Assembly: GCA_023459275.1 (NCBI GenBank)
Contig: JAEWVC010000076.1
Coordinates: forward strand, 1 to 14,822
Direction: 5' to 3'
From: Bacillota bacterium
GTDB taxonomy: Bacteria; Bacillota; Clostridia; Christensenellales; Aristaeellaceae
DNA: 14,822 nucleotides
Position numbers and translations under genes: made by a program. Position 1 is the stretch's first letter. Each line of letters starts with the position of its first letter. Of the stretch, positions 1 through 6,310 are shown in pieces. The notes below the pieces were generated by a model that worked only from the letters and a program-made list of their open reading frames with translations, ran no database searches and was not told where the DNA came from.

Positions 1-74
1 TCATCCGCCACAGGCGGCGCTCGGTTCCGGAGCCCATCCCCGAAAAACTTCAAAAGGGATATTTTCAATACATA

Positions 75-132
75 TAAGTTTTCCTGGAGGGGTGCGGGGA
101 GGCCTTCTTTTTCAAAAGGAGGCCTCCCCGCC
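75..132 (-). terminator. Hairpin repeat downstream of the GGDEF gene (copy 1)
   Basis: A perfect 12-bp stem pairs 94-105 with 120-131 and continues inward through a T/A-rich tip. It begins 17 bases beyond the stop codon of the minus-strand GGDEF gene. Distal to the stem lies a box that reads AAGTTTT on the plus strand (75-82). The same layout recurs downstream of other genes in the window. A terminator or mRNA 3'-end role for the GGDEF transcript is inferred; there is no long clean T-run. Confidence 0.6.
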
Positions 133-148
133 ATAACTTCCCGCCCCC

Positions 149-1297
149 TTACACACCCCCGTGCCTTTGGGCCTTCATGCTGTACATATGCTGGTCCGCG
201 GCGGTCAAAAGCGCATCGGCGGTATGGATATTCTGGGGATGGAAGTGTGCCCAGCCGATGCTCATGGAGAGCCGGAAGGGCTCGGTATGGGTTGCGTTGA
301 ACTTGGCGGTCTGGGCTTCGATCCGCTCGGCCAGCGTTTCGGGCCCAACGCCGTCCTGGTCACGGCCGAGGATCACAAACTCGTCGCCCCCCAGCCGCGC
401 CAGGAAAAAATCGCGGCCCAGACAGAGGCCTTTCAAAATCTCCGCGGCGCTAACCAGCGCCCGGTCGCCCGCGGAATGGCCGTACCGGTCGTTGATGCAT
501 TTGAAGTCGTCCGCGTCCAGCATCATTAAAAACGTGGATTGATCCGCCTGTGCGGAGTTGATGATCGTATCCAGGTACCGGTTCAGTTTGCGCCGGTTGT
601 TCAGGCCCGTGAGCGGATCGGTGGTAATCTGGCGGCTGAGCACATTGGTGTATACCAGGACGATGGACAGCACCACGCACATCCAGATGATTGAAAGGCC
701 GTAAAAAAGCCACTGCAGCAAGCCGCCAAGGAGCGGCGGAAGAATGAACAGCGCCATATAGCGGAACTCCGTGCGCTCCACGGAGGAATCGGGCTGCAGC
801 GCCTTGCGGATCACCATTGATAAGGAAACAAAGCCGTACAGGTACATCAGCGCCATATACAAAAAGAACAGCTGGCCGCGGTGGTACACATGATTCGCGT
901 CGATCCTGAACACCAGCGGGGTAAACAGGTTGGCGATCAAAAGCACCAAATACAGGAGGGACGGCAGGGAATAGGCCAGGGCCCGGCGCCGCAATCCCCG
1001 CTCGTCCATGCTGGTGCGCAGGTCGCAGTACATGGCCCACAGGCAGGTGATCACGGGCGCGATGGCGTATCCCAGCGTATAGCAAAGCACCAACAGCACA
1101 TAGGAGCCGGGAAAGACCGCTCCGTCCAGCGCCCACTGGCCGGCGTCCATCAGCTGCTCTGCCATGGCGGTGATCAGGATGCCGTTGAACAGCCGGTCTT
1201 CCAGGGCCAGGCTGCCCGCGCGCTGCTGATTCCGCCAGAAAAAGAACAAAATGACAATACCAAAAAAATTCATTTGGACATAGGCCAGCATACGCAT
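149..1297 (-). CDS. Membrane-bound diguanylate cyclase (GGDEF domain)
   Basis: Predicted to make cyclic di-GMP from two GTP at the inner face of the membrane. From the chosen ATG the protein has 382 residues. The first ~220 form about six to seven hydrophobic segments, a sensor-like membrane module I cannot assign to a named family. The C-terminal ~155 residues are a GGDEF domain: it opens with DPLTGLNNRR (227-236), has the metal/GTP loop around LDADDFK (260-266) followed by INDRYGH, and an intact active-site loop RLGGDEF (301-307). The usual inhibitory RxxD site is absent: Gly and Phe sit nine and six residues before GGDEF. The reading frame is open upstream to 1459, but that stretch is Arg-rich and unlike a membrane protein N-terminus. 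The ATG at 1297 has an AGGGTG site 8 bases before it and is followed directly by the first membrane segment. Catalytic activity is likely; the input signal is unknown. Confidence 0.9.
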   Translation of the reverse strand: MRMLAYVQMNFFGIVILFFFWRNQQRAGSLALEDRLFNGILITAMAEQLMDAGQWALDGAVFPGSYVLLVLCYTLGYAIAPVITCLWAMYCDLRTSMDERGLRRRALAYSLPSLLYLVLLIANLFTPLVFRIDANHVYHRGQLFFLYMALMYLYGFVSLSMVIRKALQPDSSVERTEFRYMALFILPPLLGGLLQWLFYGLSIIWMCVVLSIVLVYTNVLSRQITTDPLTGLNNRRKLNRYLDTIINSAQADQSTFLMMLDADDFKCINDRYGHSAGDRALVSAAEILKGLCLGRDFFLARLGGDEFVILGRDQDGVGPETLAERIEAQTAKFNATHTEPFRLSMSIGWAHFHPQNIHTADALLTAADQHMYSMKAQRHGGV

Positions 1298-1461
1298 ACC
1301 GTTTTCACCCTGTTCCCTTCGTATTCTCCGCCCGCTGCGCGTGCGGATGCTGCGGAAAACCGGGACATTTGCCCTCCCGCCCCAGCGGGCCGCACCTGTT
1401 TTCAAGATCATACCAGAATTGCGGCGGAAGAACAAGGGGCCTGGGCCGTCTGCCAGCAACG

Positions 1462-1489
1462 TTTATAAAGAATATTTCATAATAAACAA
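1462..1489 (-). promoter_or_regulatory. Possible sigma-A promoter for the GGDEF gene
   Basis: On the minus strand TTGTTT (1484-1489) lies 16 bases from TATAAA (1462-1467) in a short AT-rich patch. Transcription would begin near 1455, giving a leader of about 160 bases before the ATG at 1297 and leaving the upstream open frame largely untranslated. I saw no cyclic di-GMP riboswitch motif in the leader. Half of the -35 hexamer matches consensus, so this is tentative. Confidence 0.35.
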
Positions 1490-1539
1490 TATCATACTCA
1501 ACTTGTTATGCATAAATCAGCTTCCGCAAAGGGGCCCCT

Positions 1540-2310
1540 TCATTTATAGCAATTCTTGCAAGGGGTGCGCCTCATCCGTTCCGCTTCCGATTTTTTGATC
1601 TGGTACGGGTTTTTCATGTTGCTGCATTCGGGGTTGCTGTGGTAGGCATGCCCCTTTTCCACAATCCACACAAAGGGGTCCGGATCATGCCTGGCTGTGC
1701 CGCTGTACAGCAAAGCCAGTGTTTTTTCCCCTGCGATGCCGTCGGCGGCGAGGCCGTTGTTTTTTTGAAAAGAGGCCAGCGCCTTTTGCGTGCCGCTGCC
1801 AAAATCCCCGTCATCCTTGTTCAGGGCCAGGTACTCAAGGGTGATCAGCGCCTGCTGCATGGCGCGCACATCTTCGCCGCGCATGCCCTGCTTGAGCGTT
1901 GTGTAACCGGGCGCCGGCGCATCCGTGGGCGCAGCCGTTGGCGTTGGCGCAATGGCAGCCGTCCGGACGGCTTGGGCAGTTGCGGCCGCTTGCGGCGTCC
2001 GCGCGGCGGTTGCAGCCGGGGCGGACGCCCCGATGCCGGGCGCTTCCGTCCTCTGCGTACCCCCTTCCTCCTGGAAAACGGCGGCCGCGATGGAAGGGCT
2101 TTGCCGGGGCGCGGCGGTGTCCGGCCCGCCTATTGGAAAGGCGGCCCGCAGGAGAAGGACCGCCGCCACCGTCAAAAGGAGCCAGGGCCAGGCGCGCTTC
2201 CTCTTTTGCTTTGCCGCCTGCCGCGGGCGGTATGCACCGGCAGCCGGATACATCCCGCCGGATGTTTGGGAGCGCGGGCCGCTCCCCTGCCGCCGTCCCT
2301 TTACCGGCAT
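1540..2310 (-). CDS. Membrane-anchored peptidoglycan-binding protein with Cys/His-rich tail
   Basis: A 256-residue protein expected to sit on the outer face of the membrane and bind the cell wall. Order: a basic cytoplasmic head (1-40), one transmembrane helix (about 41-58), a low-complexity Ala/Pro/Thr linker (about 65-135), a PG_binding_1 type domain (about 137-203, with TLKQGMRGEDVRAMQQAL near its start and DGIAGEKTLALL at its end), and a short tail with HxxHxxxxC and CxxC groups (His221, His224, Cys229, Cys251, Cys254). Tails of this pattern end many clostridial exported proteins and look like a small metal-binding knuckle. No catalytic domain is present, so it is a wall-targeting or scaffold protein rather than an obvious hydrolase. 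The frame is open to a TTG at 2349, but the ATG at 2310 is preceded by AAGGAAG at about 9 bases and is preferred. Confidence 0.8.
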   Translation of the reverse strand: MPVKGRRQGSGPRSQTSGGMYPAAGAYRPRQAAKQKRKRAWPWLLLTVAAVLLLRAAFPIGGPDTAAPRQSPSIAAAVFQEEGGTQRTEAPGIGASAPAATAARTPQAAATAQAVRTAAIAPTPTAAPTDAPAPGYTTLKQGMRGEDVRAMQQALITLEYLALNKDDGDFGSGTQKALASFQKNNGLAADGIAGEKTLALLYSGTARHDPDPFVWIVEKGHAYHSNPECSNMKNPYQIKKSEAERMRRTPCKNCYK

Positions 2311-2473
2311 CCCCACGCACTTCCTTCTTCTTTCGTACCGCAAACACAAAAAGGCCGAACGATTCTGTCTGAAACCATCATAATCCTTTTGGATGAAAAA
2401 TGGAATCCCCCCGGTAAAGCGTCACCGCCGCGGGCCCGGACCCTTTCCCGCAAAGGTACCGCAAGACCGGCAC

Positions 2474-2503
2474 AGCCCCCCGCGCTTCCCCCGCAAAAGC
2501 TTT
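2474..2503 (-). repeat. Degenerate copy of the local box/GC-arm repeat (copy 2)
   Basis: Read on the minus strand this stretch has an AAAGCTTTTGCGGGGG-like start followed by a GCGCGGGGGG arm, closely resembling copies 3 and 4. It lacks a matching hairpin partner and lies between two divergent genes rather than after a stop codon, so it seems a decayed or solo copy. Confidence 0.4.
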
Positions 2504-2578
2504 CCGGACAAAGGAAGCGGTTTCCAAAGATATGGTTTGCGTACCATGTTTTCGGGGGCGATTTATGTCCATGTAACA

Positions 2579-2608
2579 TTGACGCTTTTTGAAAAGCCTG
2601 GTTATAAT
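2579..2608 (+). promoter_or_regulatory. Strong sigma-A promoter of the secreted hydrolase
   Basis: TTGACG (2579-2584), an 18-base spacer and a perfect TATAAT (2603-2608). Transcription should start near 2615, about 60 bases before the GTG start at 2678. This is one of the best promoter matches in the window. Confidence 0.75.
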
Positions 2609-2677
2609 TGATTCATCAAGCAGGTGAAGTGCACTCGCCTGTTTCAGTAGTACATTTTGAAAAGGAAGGGAAATCTT

Positions 2678-3730
2678 GTGAAAAAATTGGTGGCAGCCAT
2701 GCTGATGTGCGCGCTGCTGATGGGGCTTTGCTGCGTGACGGCAAACGCCAGCGCGGATTACTACACGTATACCTACCAGGAGCCCTCGGTGGTGGAACTT
2801 GGCGATTTCAAGGTCAACAAGATCTGGGTCGACCTGATCCCCGTCTATTATGTCACACCGGAAGGCTATAAGGACGGCGATGACATGAAGATCTGCATCT
2901 TCCTCTCCGGCCTCTCCGGAAACAAGGAATCCCTGGTGACCAGCTACGCCAAGTATATCGTGGCGAACGGCTACACCGCTGTATTCTTTGACCACTATCT
3001 GCACGGCGAGCGCGCCAACATCCAGAACCCCACCACCATCCTGACCTCCACCCAGGAGGAAGTGACGGCGCTCAAGAACGAGATCCTCAATACCTGCTTC
3101 AAGAACATGTACCGCTACGGCTGGGAGGTCCTTGGCAACAGCTCGCTGGATACGCTGCGCGTGCTGGATTACTTCTATGACCACTTCCCGGTTGTTGAAT
3201 CCGTGATGGGCGGAAGCTCCATGGGCGGCGACACGGCGCTGGCGGTTGCCGGCCTGGACGGCCGCATCAATCGCATCCTCTGCCTGATCACCGCGCCCGA
3301 CTGGCTGCGCCCCGGTATGCACAACCTGCTGGAAAACGTTGACATGCCCGCCGATCCCGGCCAGGCCGACGCCAAATCCAAATGGTATTTCGACAACTTC
3401 TCCCCCAGCGTCAACCTCCTGCGCTATGACGGCGGCGATATCGACATGATGTTCGCCTGCGGCGAAGTGGATACCCACATCAACCCCAACTGGGTCTACA
3501 CCTTCCGCGAAAATATCTACCGCCTCAATCCCGCCGCCGGCCAAAAGATCGGCATCTGGACCAATATGGGCATGGGCCACAAATCTCCCGGCGACGAAGA
3601 CCTGTCCAAACTGTTTGCCTGGCTGCTCAGCGGTACGGAGATGGGCGGCGCCAAATACATCACCGGCGATGATCTGGCCTGGAACCGCGAATACTACTAC
3701 ACGATGGACACCTATCCCAGCGGCTATTGA
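2678..3730 (+). CDS. Secreted alpha/beta-hydrolase (serine esterase-like)
   Basis: A 350-residue exported hydrolase, probably an esterase or related serine hydrolase; the substrate cannot be told from sequence. The start is a GTG with an AGGAAGGG site 7 bases before it; the frame also offers an upstream TTG at 2657 lacking a comparable site. A signal peptide (MKKLVAAMLMCALLMGL, then an Ala-rich cleavage region ending TANASA) covers the first ~26 residues. The mature part follows the alpha/beta-hydrolase order: a strand IFLSGLSGN (oxyanion region, ~74-82), the nucleophile elbow GGSSMGG with Ser181, an acidic residue in GEVDTH (Asp265), and the His in GMGHKSP (His301). The triad order and spacing are complete. 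It is transcribed alone from the promoter at 2579-2608 and followed by a hairpin at 3818-3849. The esterase fold is well supported; the specific activity is not. Confidence 0.8.
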   Translation: MKKLVAAMLMCALLMGLCCVTANASADYYTYTYQEPSVVELGDFKVNKIWVDLIPVYYVTPEGYKDGDDMKICIFLSGLSGNKESLVTSYAKYIVANGYTAVFFDHYLHGERANIQNPTTILTSTQEEVTALKNEILNTCFKNMYRYGWEVLGNSSLDTLRVLDYFYDHFPVVESVMGGSSMGGDTALAVAGLDGRINRILCLITAPDWLRPGMHNLLENVDMPADPGQADAKSKWYFDNFSPSVNLLRYDGGDIDMMFACGEVDTHINPNWVYTFRENIYRLNPAAGQKIGIWTNMGMGHKSPGDEDLSKLFAWLLSGTEMGGAKYITGDDLAWNREYYYTMDTYPSGY

Positions 3731-3817
3731 CGGATAGCGCTCCCTCCGCGCCTTCCCGCAGCTGCTTTCCATGGATAATGGATACCTTTCAAAACAGAAC
3801 CGCCCGCAAGGCGGCAG

Positions 3818-3849
3818 CAAAGACGGCGGCAATTCAACCGCCGCCTTTG
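3818..3849 (+). terminator. Terminator-like hairpin after the secreted hydrolase
   Basis: CAAAG (3818-3822) and CGGCGG (3824-3829) pair with CCGCCG (3838-3843) and CTTTG (3845-3849), with one A/C mismatch and an 8-base loop. TTGTG follows. The stem is strong but the U-tract is poor. It lies 88 bases after the stop codon. Confidence 0.5.
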
Positions 3850-4006
3850 TTGTGTTCCGTCCATTTTACTGCTATGGATTTACATTCTTTTGCGTTTTGT
3901 TCCCTGCCGGGGCGCAGGCCCCGGCACCGTACCCTGGCCCGGATATAAGCATTGCCGCATATGCCGGCAGGCCCCGAAATATTCCCCGAAATGCCCTGTT
4001 AGAAGA
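3850..4006. repeat. Gene-free spacer with a perfect GC hairpin
   Basis: No plausible gene lies between 3731 and 4068. Apart from the terminator, the spacer holds a perfect 8-bp hairpin with a GCAG loop (3906-3913 with 3918-3925). It resembles the short GC-rich hairpins at 8030-8048 and 9907-9926 in form, though not in exact sequence. Confidence 0.5.
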
Positions 4007-4035
4007 TTGACAATGTTCCAGGGCAGTGGTACCAT
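4007..4035 (+). promoter_or_regulatory. Sigma-A promoter of the 605-residue secreted protein
   Basis: A perfect TTGACA (4007-4012), a 17-base spacer and TACCAT (4030-4035, four of six matches). Transcription would begin near 4042, about 27 bases before the TTG start. Confidence 0.55.
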
Positions 4036-4068
4036 GGTCACGATTATAGGAAAAGAGGAATACATCAG

Positions 4069-5886
4069 TTGAAGAAGCGCATTCTTTTTCCAGCGGTGGC
4101 ACTGGCTGTTTTTCTGTGCGTTTCAGGGGCTTGGGCGTCCGCGGCGTATCCCACGGAGGTATCCGGATTGCCGTTTCCCTCCCTTTCATCGGTGGCCACC
4201 GCCGCGGATACCTCGGGCGGGCAGGTAAGCGTGGGCATCCTTGCCGGCATTTCCAGTGCTGACGGAAGCGTTTTTTGCCGGGTGATGGAACCTTCCGGCA
4301 TCCTCTTTCTGCAAACCGTGCCCATGGTCTATGCGGGCGGCACCCTCAGCGCCGACATGTCAAGATATCCGGCGGGGTCCTATATCCATGAAGTTTTGAC
4401 CATTACCGTCCACATAGAGACAGCGGAATATACCATCGGCTGTTATTATGGCAGCGACGGGGCGCTGTCCTTTGGCAACATCAGCAGCATCGCGGATGCC
4501 CGGGTATCCGGCCTCTATACGCAGGAGGGGCTGATCCAGCAATTCCGGGATGAACGCGGCACCGCCCATTATACGGGCGGCGTGCTTCAGTCCTACGAGT
4601 TTACCCTGGCCAATGGCATAGAAAGATACGATGCCAGCGGACAAATGACGTACAAAGGGACCTGGGACCTGGATACGGGAGACTCCGAGAGCCTGTATTA
4701 TGAAAACGGGGAGCTTTCGGCCAGGCTGGTCTACGTTGGCGCAACGGACGAGGAGTTTTTTTATGACGGCAAGGGCCGGCTGCGCGCGTGGTCGGTGCCG
4801 CAGAGCAGCGATACCTATGCCATGGAATACTACAGTGAGAACGGCAAGCTGCTTGCAAAGGTTACGCAGGATACCAGCGGAAACATCTCCGCGTACGACG
4901 CGGCCGGGAAGCTCGCCTATCAAGCGGTGGACATCACAGACGGCTATTATATGGAGACATATTATAAGGGCCAGCCCGTCCGCCGGATGGAAGTCAACTA
5001 CGGCGATACCGACCAGGCGCGCATGTACTATGAGGATGGCGTCCTCAAGGAGCGGTGGGCTGTAAACGCTGACGGAGGCTATACCATCTTCGACAGCGAG
5101 GGGATTCTGATCGGCACCCTCCAGTATGACGATTTCATGGGCTACAACTATAAACGGTACGACGCCCAGGGGAAGCTGTCGGAATACGCCGCCATGAACA
5201 CCAGCGGGCCGAATACCCTGTATACCGTCTATAACGGCAGCGGCGACCTGAAAACGCTGGTGGTCTATTCCAGCTATTACAACATGCAATACGCGTACGA
5301 CGCCAAAACGGGCAGGTGGTACATCAACAATGTTCCCTACGGCGGCCCCGCGCCCCTGGACGTTTATGCCACGGGCCTGAAAACCTCCTGGTACCCCAAC
5401 AATACCCTATGTTCCTTCGGCCCGCAGTTTCGGGACATGGCTCCCGGTCTTACCGACAAATGGTACATGTTCACCCCCGTCGATCTCAGCCAGGACGGCA
5501 CCCAGAGCTTTGAACTCATCGCCAGCAATATGTATGTGATCGGCAGCGTGCAGGTCACGGTATCCGGGGACAGCGTCACGGTGGGGTATACAACCGCCCA
5601 GGGCCAGTACGGCCATGTGTACATGAAGAGTGAATACCTGAACTTCTTCCCGGACCTTCAAAGCGTTGCCGCCGTGGACCCGGAAAAGTTGGGCGGCGGG
5701 TTTGCCTTCGGCCAGGCCATCAGCATCCAAAATGACCTGGGCGGGGACACCAACGTGTTGATGTTTATCCGCAACGTGGCCACCTACCGTAATTCCGTAA
5801 GGGATGGCGTTTCCCTTCCAAGATACTATAAGACCGACACACGGCACACCGAGCTCCGCGACGCCATGCTGGCGCTGATGGAGTGA
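4069..5886 (+). CDS. Secreted protein with YwqK/MORN-like tyrosine-rich repeats
   Basis: A 605-residue exported protein of unknown function. The start is TTG with AGAGGAA about 8 bases before it; the signal peptide MKKRILFPAVALAVFLCVSG is followed by an AWASA cleavage region. Residues ~45-140 form a beta-rich N-terminal region. Residues ~184-420 hold about ten short repeats of the form aromatic-Tyr-x-x-x-Gly-x-Leu, for example ERYDASGQM (185), YYENGEL (210), FYDGKGRL (231), YYSENGKL (254), AYDAAGKL (275), YYEDGVL (320), FDSEGIL (341) and RYDAQGKL (363). This pattern is typical of MORN_2/YwqK-type beta-hairpin repeats, thought to act as binding surfaces. The C-terminal ~185 residues are a separate region I do not recognise. 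No catalytic motif was found. Its own promoter lies directly upstream and a hairpin repeat follows it. Cell-surface or extracellular binding is inferred. Confidence 0.75.
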   Translation: MKKRILFPAVALAVFLCVSGAWASAAYPTEVSGLPFPSLSSVATAADTSGGQVSVGILAGISSADGSVFCRVMEPSGILFLQTVPMVYAGGTLSADMSRYPAGSYIHEVLTITVHIETAEYTIGCYYGSDGALSFGNISSIADARVSGLYTQEGLIQQFRDERGTAHYTGGVLQSYEFTLANGIERYDASGQMTYKGTWDLDTGDSESLYYENGELSARLVYVGATDEEFFYDGKGRLRAWSVPQSSDTYAMEYYSENGKLLAKVTQDTSGNISAYDAAGKLAYQAVDITDGYYMETYYKGQPVRRMEVNYGDTDQARMYYEDGVLKERWAVNADGGYTIFDSEGILIGTLQYDDFMGYNYKRYDAQGKLSEYAAMNTSGPNTLYTVYNGSGDLKTLVVYSSYYNMQYAYDAKTGRWYINNVPYGGPAPLDVYATGLKTSWYPNNTLCSFGPQFRDMAPGLTDKWYMFTPVDLSQDGTQSFELIASNMYVIGSVQVTVSGDSVTVGYTTAQGQYGHVYMKSEYLNFFPDLQSVAAVDPEKLGGGFAFGQAISIQNDLGGDTNVLMFIRNVATYRNSVRDGVSLPRYYKTDTRHTELRDAMLALME

Positions 5887-5904
5887 GGAACGGATAAGAT
5901 ATTG

Positions 5905-5963
5905 CGGCGGGGGGGGGGGTTTTGTAAAAAGCGCCCCCTCCGCGCCTCCCCCGTAAAAACTTT
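5905..5963 (+). terminator. Hairpin repeat after the 605-residue protein (copy 3), with G11 run
   Basis: Begins 18 bases after the stop. A G11 run (5909-5919), TTTTGTAAAAA and a GC/C-rich right arm (5931-5948) form an imperfect hairpin, followed by the box GTAAAAACTTT (5953-5963). Relative to the gene the order is hairpin then box, as in copies 1 and 6. The G-run makes the base count here uncertain. Confidence 0.5.
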
Positions 5964-6045
5964 CTATGGGAAGGAATTTTCCATAAAAGTCCACCCGCAT
6001 GTTGTATTGTCCCGGAGGAGCATAAACGATTTTATTTGAAAATAT

Positions 6046-6243
6046 AAAGTTTTTGGGGTGGGGCGCGGGGGGCTCCAGAACACCGTCCCTGCCTGTGGCA
6101 GAATAGGGCGGTGTGGAGGAGGCCAGCGAAACGAGCAATGCGAACGGCAGTGAGCGGTGCGACGATTGAGCTGGATGGATACTTTTTTTAAAAATCCCCC
6201 GCCCCGCAAAAATCCTCCTCCCCGCCTCGTCCCGCAACTTTCT
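6046..6243. repeat. Composite inverted repeat element (copies 4 and 5 facing each other)
   Basis: The left end reads AAAGTTTTTGGGGTGGGG (6046-6063) and the right end is an inverted, diverged counterpart ending GTCCCGCAACTTTC. Between them are an imperfect hairpin (6073-6118: CTCCA, CACCG and CCCT pair with AGGG, CGGTG and TGGAG, with small bulges) and a segment closed by CCAGC/GCTGG (6123-6174) that contains two near-direct repeats 20 bases apart (6131-6144 and 6151-6164). There is no coding capacity. With the flanks this fills the 424-base gap between two genes. It may be a non-autonomous mobile element or two 3'-end repeats that happen to face each other. Confidence 0.5.
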
Positions 6244-6267
6244 ATGCTTTTCATTTTGTGATATACT
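6239..6267 (+). promoter_or_regulatory. Possible promoter of the fusion hydrolase
   Basis: TATACT (6262-6267) sits 17 bases after TTTCTA (6239-6244), which overlaps the right edge of the composite repeat. The -10 is good (five of six) and the -35 weak (three of six). Expected start near 6274, about 37 bases before the ATG. Confidence 0.35.
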
Positions 6268-6310
6268 GTATCCAGCACATGCAAAATATGGATATAAGCG
6301 AGGGATCGAC

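Noticed and set aside
1298..1459. N-terminal extension of the GGDEF protein
   Set aside because: Arg-rich, overlaps the likely transcription start region, and the internal ATG at 1297 has a Shine-Dalgarno site and leads directly into the first membrane segment.
1639..2592. 317-residue plus-strand open frame
   Set aside because: Arg/Gly/Pro-rich shadow opposite the peptidoglycan-binding protein.
2378..3832. 484-residue minus-strand open frame
   Set aside because: Antisense to the well-supported secreted hydrolase. Its length comes from G/C-rich third positions in the true gene, and it has no recognisable domain.
5909..5919. G11 run as a functional element such as a G-quadruplex or phase-variable tract
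   Set aside because: It lies in a degenerate copy of the repeat after a stop codon, not in a promoter or reading frame, and the homopolymer length may be a sequencing artefact.
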